Assembly (NCBI GenBank): GCA_003249625.1
Contig: QKII01000414.1
Location: 1 to 8,547, forward strand
Reading direction: 5' to 3'
DNA length: 8,547 bases
From: Propionivibrio sp.
GTDB lineage: Bacteria; Pseudomonadota; Gammaproteobacteria; Burkholderiales; Rhodocyclaceae
A program made the translations under genes and the position numbers. Every line of letters starts with the position of its first letter. Within the stretch, counting starts at the first letter, position 1. A model generated the notes under the pieces. The model was not told the origin of the DNA. It worked only from the letters and a program-made list of their open reading frames with translations, and did not search any database. Below are positions 1 to 5,059 of the stretch, in pieces.

Positions 1-144
1 GCTGAAGTCCCGCTGGCTGAGATGTTCGGGTATTCCACGACGGTTCGTTCGCTGTCGCAAGGGCGCGCGACCTATTCGATGGAATTCAAGCACTATGTCG
101 AGGCGCCGAAAAACGTCGCCGAGGCCGTCATCAACAAGAAATAG
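1..144 (+). CDS. fusA: Elongation factor G, C-terminal end (partial)
   Basis: The window opens inside this gene. The last 47 codons are read in frame 1 and end at TAG (142-144). EF-G is the GTPase that drives tRNA-mRNA translocation on the ribosome. The visible stretch begins [20 protein letters not shown] and ends in AVINKK. It matches the end of domain V and the C-terminal helix of canonical FusA; E. coli has AEVPLSEMFGYATQLRSL here, from memory. The GTPase domain lies outside the window. The gene ends 24 bases before tuf, the normal str-operon order. What follows tuf is not the usual rpsJ/S10 operon but tRNA-Trp and secE. A divergent fusA paralogue is unlikely because this tail is so typical. 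Confidence 0.93.
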   Translation, partial: AEVPLAEMFGYSTTVRSLSQGRATYSMEFKHYVEAPKNVAEAVINKK

Positions 145-168
145 AACTGGATTTTTGAGGATATTTGA

Positions 169-1359
<1,191 letters not shown>

Positions 1360-1416
1360 GTAAGTCAAGGCGAGGGCGCTCTGAGGTCTTCTTGGGGTGT
1401 CCTTAGTCTCTGCCGC

Positions 1417-1492
1417 AGGGGTATAGCTCAACTGGCAGAGCGTCGGTCTCCAAAACCGAAGGTTGGGGGTTCGATTCCCTCTGCCCCTGCCA
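1417..1492 (+). tRNA. tRNA-Trp (anticodon CCA)
   Basis: A complete 76-base cloverleaf. The acceptor arms AGGGGTA (1417-1423) and TGCCCCT (1482-1488) pair with one G-U. The D stem is GCTC/GAGC (1426-1429, 1438-1441). The anticodon stem is TCGGT/ACCGA (1443-1447, 1455-1459) with loop CTCCAAA, giving anticodon CCA at 1450-1452 (Trp). The T arm is GGGGG-TTCGATT-CCCTC (1465-1481). The discriminator base is G1489 and the 3' CCA (1490-1492) is encoded. It starts 57 bases after the tuf stop, with no convincing terminator or promoter between, so it is probably processed from a tuf-to-secE transcript. The order tuf-tRNA-Trp-secE-nusG is known in betaproteobacteria. Confidence 0.97.
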
Positions 1493-1513
1493 AAATTTAT
1501 CAAAGCTGACGAA

Positions 1514-1867
1514 ATGGCCGATAAAATAAAATTTGCGTTGGCGCTTCTTTTGCTGGCTGCAGGAATAGTCGGCTTCTATCTTCTCTCCGAGCAGGCGATG
1601 ATCCTGCGGGTTCTGGCTGTTATTGCCGGGATCGCTGTTTCTGTTGCAGTCTCTTGGCGGACCGAGTCCGGTCGGCGCTTCTTTGACTTTTCGAAAGAAG
1701 CGGTTGTCGAGGCAAGAAAGGTCGTGTGGCCGACTCAGAAGGAGACTTTGCAAACCACCGGATTGGTATTTGTCTTTGTTCTCGTCATGGCTGTCTTTCT
1801 CTGGCTGGCAGATAAAAGTATCGAGTGGGTTTTGTATGAACTCGTCCTTGGTTGGAGAAAGTTATGA
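1514..1867 (+). CDS. secE: Preprotein translocase subunit SecE
   Basis: SecE clamps SecY in the SecYEG channel of the inner membrane. The protein has 117 residues and three predicted membrane segments, at about 7-24, 30-46 and 83-99, as in the longer proteobacterial form (E. coli 127). The family hallmark lies before the last segment: an amphipathic stretch [17 protein letters not shown] (66-82), with Trp72-Pro73. The ATG at 1514 is chosen because the MADKIKF start fits the family; the longer open frame from 1463 would read into the tRNA T arm. No good Shine-Dalgarno is visible in the 21 bases after the tRNA. The stop TGA overlaps the nusG start (ATGA), which suggests translational coupling. 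Confidence 0.95.
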   Translation: MADKIKFALALLLLAAGIVGFYLLSEQAMILRVLAVIAGIAVSVAVSWRTESGRRFFDFSKEAVVEARKVVWPTQKETLQTTGLVFVFVLVMAVFLWLADKSIEWVLYELVLGWRKL

Positions 1868-2397
1868 GCAAGCGCTGGTATGTGGTTCACGCCTACTCAG
1901 GGTTTGAGAAAAGCGTTCAGAGGGCTCTAGTTGAGCGTATTCAGCGCCAAGGGATGGAGGACTTGTTCGGTCGTGTTTTGGTGCCGGTCGAAGAGGTTGT
2001 CGAGTTAAAGCAGGGACAGAAAAGCATTACCGAGCGAAAGTTTTTCCCGGGCTATGTGCTTGTGGAAATGGAAATGAATGACGAGTCCTGGCATTTGGTG
2101 AAAAGTACGCCCAAAGTTACAGGATTTGTGGGCGGTACGGCGAACAAGCCTACTCCGATTTCCGAGAAGGAAGTCGAGAAAATCATGCAGCAGATGCTTG
2201 ATGGCGTTGAGAAGCCGCGTCCTAAAGTATTGTTCGAACCCGGCGAGATTGTGCGTGTCAAAGAAGGTCCGTTTACTGATTTTCACGGGTCTGTTGAGCA
2301 CGTTAATTACGAGAAGAATCGACTTCGCGTTTCGGTTACGATTTTCGGAAGAGCGACTCCTGTTGAGCTTGAGTTCGGGCAGGTTGAAAAGGCCTGA
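1864..2397 (+). CDS. nusG: Transcription termination/antitermination factor NusG
   Basis: NusG rides on RNA polymerase, suppresses pausing, and links it either to Rho or, through S10, to the ribosome. The protein has 177 residues (E. coli 181). The NGN domain comes first ([20 protein letters not shown] from residue 3), with the conserved FPGYVLVEM and a V-x-GFVGG segment. The C-terminal KOW domain begins near Gly127 ([11 protein letters not shown]) and includes [10 protein letters not shown], where Phe161 corresponds by count to E. coli Phe165 on the surface that binds S10 and Rho. The start is set by GGAG (1854-1857), 6 bases before the ATG, and by the 4-base overlap with secE. The KOW loop motif is intact, so nothing suggests a specialised paralogue such as RfaH. 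Confidence 0.97.
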   Translation: MSKRWYVVHAYSGFEKSVQRALVERIQRQGMEDLFGRVLVPVEEVVELKQGQKSITERKFFPGYVLVEMEMNDESWHLVKSTPKVTGFVGGTANKPTPISEKEVEKIMQQMLDGVEKPRPKVLFEPGEIVRVKEGPFTDFHGSVEHVNYEKNRLRVSVTIFGRATPVELEFGQVEKA

Positions 2398-2447
2398 TGG
2401 TTGGATCTGGTTGCGCGTGGCTTTGAGTCGGGCGTAACTTGTTTGGA

Positions 2448-2469
2448 GCGGCCTTTGGCCGTGTTCTTT
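2448..2469 (+). terminator. Possible weak terminator/attenuator after nusG
   Basis: CGGCC (2449-2453), loop TTT and GGCCG (2457-2461) form a perfect five-pair hairpin, extendable by one G-U (2448/2462). It is followed by the U-rich TGTTCTTT. It sits 50 bases after nusG and would partly separate secE-nusG from rplK-rplA. The stem is short and the U tract interrupted, so at most it would be leaky. Confidence 0.25.
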
Positions 2470-2514
2470 ACTCGGGGAGCACTGGAACAGTGCGCTAACA
2501 CCCGTTTTTGGAGT
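2470..2514 (+). promoter_or_regulatory. rplK leader fold, probable L1 autoregulatory site
   Basis: A hairpin GCACTG-GAA-CAGTGC (2479-2493) is capped on an asymmetric internal loop (GA on the left, GCTAACA on the right). Below it is the helix GGG/CCC (2474-2476, 2501-2503). A further helix ACTC/GAGT (2470-2473, 2511-2514) would cover most of the rplK Shine-Dalgarno GGAG (2510-2513). L1 is known to repress the L11-L1 operon by binding the mRNA just before rplK, at a site that mimics its 23S rRNA target: a GC helix next to an asymmetric loop. The position and shape fit. The assignment to L1 is inference. Confidence 0.45.
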
Positions 2515-2522
2515 AATTAGCC

Positions 2523-2954
2523 GTGGCAAAAAAAATTGTCGGCTTTATCAAGCTACAGGTGCCGGCCGGTAAGGCCAATCCTTCCCCACCAATTGGTCCG
2601 GCGCTCGGTCAGCGCGGTCTGAACATCATGGAGTTCTGCAAAGCGTTCAATGCGCAGACCCAAGGCGTAGAGCCGGGGCTCCCGATTCCGGTGGTTATTA
2701 CCGCCTATGCGGACAAGAGCTTCACCTTCATCATGAAGACTCCGCCGGCCACTATCCTGATCAAGAAGGCGGCGGGCGTTCAGAAGGGAAGTCAGCGGCC
2801 CCATACAGACAAGGTGGGTAAGCTTACACGTGCACAGTGCGAGGCTATCGCAACTCAAAAGATGCCCGATCTGACTGCTGCTGATATGGATGCGGCGGTT
2901 CGCACTATTGCAGGAAGCGCTCGCTCAATGGGCATTACCGTGGAGGGGGTCTGA
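2523..2954 (+). CDS. rplK: 50S ribosomal protein L11
   Basis: L11 binds the GTPase-associated centre of 23S rRNA at the stalk base, where EF-G and stringent factor RelA act. It has 143 residues (E. coli 142). The N-terminal domain carries the proline-rich segment [20 protein letters not shown] (about 20-40), which faces the factor site. The C-terminal rRNA-binding domain (about 72-143) contains [14 protein letters not shown] and ends in [10 protein letters not shown]. The start is GTG (2523), nine bases after GGAG (2510-2513); this gives the family's MAKK beginning and no upstream alternative fits. rplA follows after a single base (2955), so the two are co-expressed. The leader fold just upstream probably lets L1 repress both. 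Confidence 0.98.
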   Translation: MAKKIVGFIKLQVPAGKANPSPPIGPALGQRGLNIMEFCKAFNAQTQGVEPGLPIPVVITAYADKSFTFIMKTPPATILIKKAAGVQKGSQRPHTDKVGKLTRAQCEAIATQKMPDLTAADMDAAVRTIAGSARSMGITVEGV

Positions 2955-2955
2955 A

Positions 2956-3645
2956 ATGGCTAACATGACGAAACGCCAAAAGGCCGTTGAGGGCAAGGTT
3001 GATCGTAACAAGAGCTACGCCGTTGCTGATGCACTGAATTTGGCCAAGGAGTTCGCAACAGCGAAATTCAATGAATCCATTGATGTGGCCGTATGTCTTG
3101 GTATTGACGCACGCAAGTCGGATCAATTGGTGCGTGGTTCAGTCGTTTTGCCAGCCGGGACCGGGAAGACTGTGCGCGTTGCAGTTTTCGCTCAAGGAGA
3201 AAAAGCGGAAGCGGCTAAAGCTGCGGGTGCGGATATTGTCGGGTTTGACGACTTGGCCGCCGAGATCAAGGCAGGCAATCTGAATTTCGATGTGGTTGTG
3301 GCTACCCCGGATTCGATGCGGATCGTTGGTCAACTTGGTCAGATTCTCGGGCCGCGGGGACTGATGCCGAATCCGAAGGTTGGAACGGTGACCATGGATG
3401 TCGCCACGGCAGTCAAGAATGCAAAGGCTGGACAAGTTCAGTACCGTACCGATAAGGGTGGAATTATCCATTGCACGATCGGCCGTGCTTCGTTTGAGGT
3501 GGCGAAACTGGAAGAAAACCTCAAGGCACTCGTTGATGCTCTGGTCAAAGCGAAGCCGGCGAGTTCTAAGGGGCAATATCTCAAAAAAATCGCGGTCTCG
3601 AGCACCATGGGGCCGGGAGTGCGCGTCGATTCGACGTCGCTCTAA
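2956..3645 (+). CDS. rplA: 50S ribosomal protein L1
   Basis: L1 forms the mobile stalk that guides deacylated tRNA out of the E site, and it commonly represses its own L11-L1 mRNA. The protein has 229 residues, a little shorter at the C terminus than E. coli L1 (234, from memory). Domain I is split (about 1-68 and 160-229) around domain II, which holds the signature [15 protein letters not shown] (132-146). The ATG at 2956 (MANMTKRQK) is preferred to the in-frame upstream reading that overlaps rplK. The GGAGGGGG at 2942-2949, within the end of rplK, supplies the ribosome binding site. A second in-frame ATG at 2965 would remove three residues. The coding region ends in [14 protein letters not shown]. 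Confidence 0.98.
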   Translation: MANMTKRQKAVEGKVDRNKSYAVADALNLAKEFATAKFNESIDVAVCLGIDARKSDQLVRGSVVLPAGTGKTVRVAVFAQGEKAEAAKAAGADIVGFDDLAAEIKAGNLNFDVVVATPDSMRIVGQLGQILGPRGLMPNPKVGTVTMDVATAVKNAKAGQVQYRTDKGGIIHCTIGRASFEVAKLEENLKALVDALVKAKPASSKGQYLKKIAVSSTMGPGVRVDSTSL

Positions 3646-3661
3646 CTTTGTTGTGTTTTTC

Positions 3662-3681
3662 GGGGAGTTCTTGAACTCTCC
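3662..3681 (+). other. Hairpin just after rplA
   Basis: GGGGAGTT (3662-3669), loop CTTG (3670-3673) and AACTCTCC (3674-3681) form an eight-pair stem with one G-U. The core is the 14-base palindrome GAGTTCTTGAACTC. TTTTT lies before it (3656-3660) and no U tract follows, so it is not a forward intrinsic terminator. It could be a processing or mRNA-end stabilising structure between rplK-rplA and the L10 leader. The function is unknown. Confidence 0.4.
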
Positions 3682-3691
3682 TGCTTACTTT

Positions 3692-3799
3692 GGGCTGCCG
3701 GATAAGAAATTATTCGGCAGATCGTCAAAGACCGCAGGTGCTGTGTGGTATCCGCCACGCGGCTTAAGTGAACTTCAGCCTGCGTAGATGGTGATCCCG
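3692..3799 (+). promoter_or_regulatory. L10 leader (autoregulatory mRNA element of rplJL)
   Basis: L10, as its complex with L7/L12, is known to bind a conserved leader RNA and repress rplJ-rplL. Three nested elements are visible. (a) An 11-pair hairpin CTGCCGGATAA/TTATTCGGCAG (3695-3705, 3710-3720) is closed by a GAAA tetraloop. (b) A nine-pair hairpin GCTGTGTGG/CCACGCGGC (3740-3748, 3755-3763) has loop TATCCG. (c) A long-range stem pairs GCAGG (3734-3738) with CCTGC (3779-3783) and ACC (3731-3733) with GGT (3790-3792), leaving the asymmetric loop GTAGAT (3784-3789), a kink-turn-like site. The conserved wording GTCAAAGACCGCAGGTG, CTTAAG and CCTGCGTAGATGGTG matches the L10 leader family as I know it. 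It lies 112 bases before rplJ. Confidence 0.88.
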
Positions 3800-3816
3800 A
3801 ACAGGAATCGGTTTTT
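3797..3816 (+). terminator. Possible attenuator at end of L10 leader
   Basis: CCGA (3797-3800) and TCGG (3808-3811) pair around a seven-base loop and are followed directly by TTTTT (3812-3816). Four pairs is a weak stem. It overlaps the last bases of the L10 leader core, so the leader's fold could influence it. No experimental parallel is claimed. Confidence 0.25.
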
Positions 3817-3858
3817 AGTCATGCATTGCCGATACTCTTGGGTCAGGTCGCCGTGGGT

Positions 3859-3883
3859 GCGCCAAGCATAACTTGCCTGGCGT
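3859..3883 (+). other. Hairpin before the rplJ ribosome binding site
   Basis: CGCCA (3860-3864) pairs with TGGCG (3878-3882). After one A-C mismatch, GC (3866-3867) pairs with GC (3875-3876), leaving a seven-base loop. G3859-T3883 can add a wobble. It ends 15 bases before the GGAG of rplJ (3898-3901) and could shape access to it. The rest of 3817-3897 shows no gene and no convincing promoter. Confidence 0.3.
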
Positions 3884-3910
3884 GTGATCGACTTAATGGA
3901 GAAAGGGCCC

Positions 3911-4408
3911 ATGGGTCTCAATCTAGACGAAAAGAAGGCTGTCGTTGCCGAGGTGTCGGCACAAGTGGCTGCCGCACAGACGATCGTCGTTGCCGAGTAC
4001 AAAGGAATCGAGGTGGCTCAACTCACCAAGCTTCGTGCTCAAGCGCGGAAGTCTGGTGTGTATCTGCGTGTGCTGAAAAATACCTTGGTCCGGCGTGCAG
4101 TAGCTGGTAGCCAGTTTGAAGGGCTGGCTGCCGAGATGTCAGGACCGCTGATTTACGGTATCTCGCAAGACCCGGTCGCCGCGGCTAAGGTGCTCGCCGA
4201 CTTTGCCAAAGCTAACGATAAGTTGGCGCTGAAGGCGGGGTGTTATGCCGGAAAGGTGATGGACAAAGCTGGGGTACAGGCCCTCGCTTCGATTCCGAGC
4301 CGCGAAGAACTGCTCGCCAAGCTGCTGGGTGTGATGAAGGCGCCGGTATCCGGCTTCGCTGTCGCGCTTGGAGCCTTGGCAAAACAGCGTGAAGAATCCG
4401 CTGCTTGA
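3911..4408 (+). CDS. rplJ: 50S ribosomal protein L10
   Basis: L10 anchors the ribosomal stalk. Its N-terminal domain binds 23S rRNA beside L11, and its C-terminal helix carries L7/L12 dimers. The protein has 165 residues, the same as E. coli from memory. It begins [18 protein letters not shown], the usual betaproteobacterial form. The RNA-binding region contains [17 protein letters not shown] (about 50-66). The C-terminal helix [20 protein letters not shown] lies near 133-152. The start at 3911 follows GGAG (3898-3901) at 9 bases. In-frame ATGs at 3884 and 3896 would add a non-family MIDLMEKGP tail, and the latter overlaps the Shine-Dalgarno. Expression is probably repressed by the L10-L7/L12 complex through the leader at 3692-3799. 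Confidence 0.98.
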   Translation: MGLNLDEKKAVVAEVSAQVAAAQTIVVAEYKGIEVAQLTKLRAQARKSGVYLRVLKNTLVRRAVAGSQFEGLAAEMSGPLIYGISQDPVAAAKVLADFAKANDKLALKAGCYAGKVMDKAGVQALASIPSREELLAKLLGVMKAPVSGFAVALGALAKQREESAA

Positions 4409-4465
4409 TGGCAATTCAAGCAACGAAAACGAACGACATATTTTCGATTTTTGGAGTGCATGATT

Positions 4466-4840
4466 ATGGCAATTAGCAAAGAAGACATCCTTGAAGCCGT
4501 TGGCAATATGACCGTGATGGATCTCAATGATCTGGTCAAGGCATTTGAGGAAAAGTTTGGCGTTTCCGCAGCCGCAATGGCTGTCGCTGGTCCGGCTGCA
4601 GGTGCTGCCGCTGCTCCCGCTGAAGAGCAGACCGAGTTTACAGTGATGCTGAACGCCGCTGGAGACAAAAAGGTTGAAGTCATTAAGGTGGTTCGTGCCG
4701 CTACCGGGCTCGGCCTCAAGGAAGCCAAGGATCTGGTCGACGGTGCTCCGAAGGCTGTTAAAGAGGGTATTGCCAAGGCTGACGCAGAGGCTCTCAAGAA
4801 GCAGCTTGAGGACGCTGGTGCCAAGGTCGAAGTCAAGTAA
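4466..4840 (+). CDS. rplL: 50S ribosomal protein L7/L12
   Basis: L7/L12 is the multicopy stalk protein that recruits EF-Tu, EF-G and other GTPases. The protein has 124 residues. The dimerisation domain is 1-36 ([20 protein letters not shown] on). The flexible hinge is Ala/Pro/Gly-rich (about 36-54). The factor-binding C-terminal domain (57-124) carries [20 protein letters not shown], keeping Lys69, Lys74, Arg77, Lys85 and Lys88 on the factor-binding helices. The start at 4466 lies 9 bases after GGAG (4453-4456); the ATG at 4460 would leave only 3 bases. The 57-base gap after rplJ holds only a weak AT-rich pairing, CGAAAA/TTTTCG (4424-4429, 4441-4446). The terminator-like hairpin 16 bases downstream probably keeps rplL in excess over rpoB. 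The C-terminal domain resembles an insert in RpoB in this window. Confidence 0.98.
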   Translation: MAISKEDILEAVGNMTVMDLNDLVKAFEEKFGVSAAAMAVAGPAAGAAAAPAEEQTEFTVMLNAAGDKKVEVIKVVRAATGLGLKEAKDLVDGAPKAVKEGIAKADAEALKKQLEDAGAKVEVK

Positions 4841-4856
4841 TACTGGTTATTCCGGT

Positions 4857-4887
4857 AGGCTGGCTGTCTTAGGGCAGCCAGCCTTTT
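4857..4887 (+). terminator. Intrinsic terminator/attenuator between rplL and rpoB
   Basis: GGCTGGCTG (4858-4866) and CAGCCAGCC (4875-4883) form a perfect nine-pair GC-rich stem with an eight-base loop, followed by TTTT (4884-4887). A4857-T4884 can add a pair. The U tract is short (TTTTGTG), so partial termination is more likely than complete. In E. coli an attenuator in the same spacer lowers transcription into rpoBC relative to the ribosomal protein genes. The placement here implies the same role. Confidence 0.75.
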
Positions 4888-4935
4888 GTGCTTTCCGAAA
4901 CGGAATTGCCAGAGGAGATGGACTATTTGTGATGT

Positions 4936-4983
4936 GCAAACGAAAGCATTGATTGGCTGTTGTCCAATTGTGCTTTCGTTTGT
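4936..4983 (+). other. Long hairpin in the rplL-rpoB spacer, candidate RNase III site
   Basis: CAAACGAAAGCA (4937-4948) and TGCTTTCGTTTG (4971-4982) are perfect 12-base inverted repeats. Inside them ATTGG (4952-4956) pairs with CCAAT (4964-4968), with two wobble pairs bridging the arms and T4949 bulged. The result is about 19 pairs with a seven-base loop CTGTTGT; G4936-T4983 can add a wobble. No U tract follows, so it is not a terminator. In E. coli, RNase III cuts the rplL-rpoB spacer within a double-stranded region. This stem is long enough to be the counterpart, which is inference. Confidence 0.65.
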
Positions 4984-4995
4984 CCGTCGCGAAAC

Positions 4996-5015
4996 CCCTT
5001 GGGAGAACCCAAGGG
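4996..5015 (+). other. Perfect eight-pair hairpin before rpoB
   Basis: CCCTTGGG (4996-5003), loop AGAA (5004-5007) and CCCAAGGG (5008-5015) form a perfect, GC-rich stem. ATGAAACT follows with no U tract, so termination is unlikely. It lies 13 bases downstream of the long hairpin and 35 bases before the rpoB Shine-Dalgarno. It may block exonucleases on, or position, the processed 5' end of rpoB mRNA. That role is inferred. Confidence 0.6.
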
Positions 5016-5059
5016 ATGAAACTCGCTAAAGGATTGTGCTTTCTGAGCTCGGAGCAACC

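Larger units (their letters stand above)
4886..5043 (+). repeat. Three direct copies of TTGTGCTTTC
   Basis: The decamer TTGTGCTTTC occurs exactly at 4886-4895, 4968-4977 and 5034-5043. The second and third copies share a preceding A, so 11 bases match. The first copy overlaps the U tract of the terminator. The second contributes most of the right arm of the long hairpin at 4936-4983. The third ends 7 bases before the rpoB Shine-Dalgarno GGAG (5051-5054). The left arm of the long hairpin contains the complementary GAAAGCA (4942-4948), so it could in principle pair with any of the three. Confidence 0.8.

Noticed and set aside
1360..1416. Terminator between tuf and tRNA-Trp
   Set aside because: No stem of useful length followed by a T run is visible, so read-through is the simpler reading.
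1463..1513. Upstream in-frame extension of secE from a TTG at 1463
   Set aside because: It lies inside the tRNA-Trp variable/T-arm region. The added residues are the tRNA read as protein, and the ATG at 1514 gives the family start.
1403..1753. 116-residue minus-strand open frame over tRNA-Trp and secE
   Set aside because: It is antisense to the tRNA and to a well-conserved secE. The protein is the reverse shadow of these and resembles no family I know.
2411..2440. Possible rplK promoter: TTGCGC, 18 bases, TAACTT
   Set aside because: Only about half of each hexamer fits. A dedicated promoter may exist here, but this match cannot support it.
3671..3715. Promoter for rplJ using TTGAAC at 3671
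   Set aside because: TTGAAC is part of a hairpin palindrome and no -10-like hexamer lies 16-18 bases downstream.
3884..3910. Longer rplJ beginning at 3884 or 3896
   Set aside because: The extra MIDLMEKGP is not in the family, the 3896 ATG overlaps the Shine-Dalgarno, and GGAG is correctly spaced only for 3911.
4243..4836. 197-residue minus-strand open frame over rplJ-rplL
   Set aside because: Ser/Ala-rich antisense shadow of the biased rplL codons. It has no start context and no recognisable domain.
4906..4933. Possible rpoB promoter: TTGCCA, 16 bases, TGTGAT
   Set aside because: The -35 is close to consensus but the -10 lacks the critical second-position A. One chance match in a 219-base spacer is weak.
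4918..4952. Tiny leader ORFs MDYL (4918-4932) and MCKRKH (4932-4952) after a GAGGAG
   Set aside because: The GAGGAG is almost touching the first ATG, the peptides are 4 and 6 residues, and they run into the inverted repeat. No sign of coding selection.
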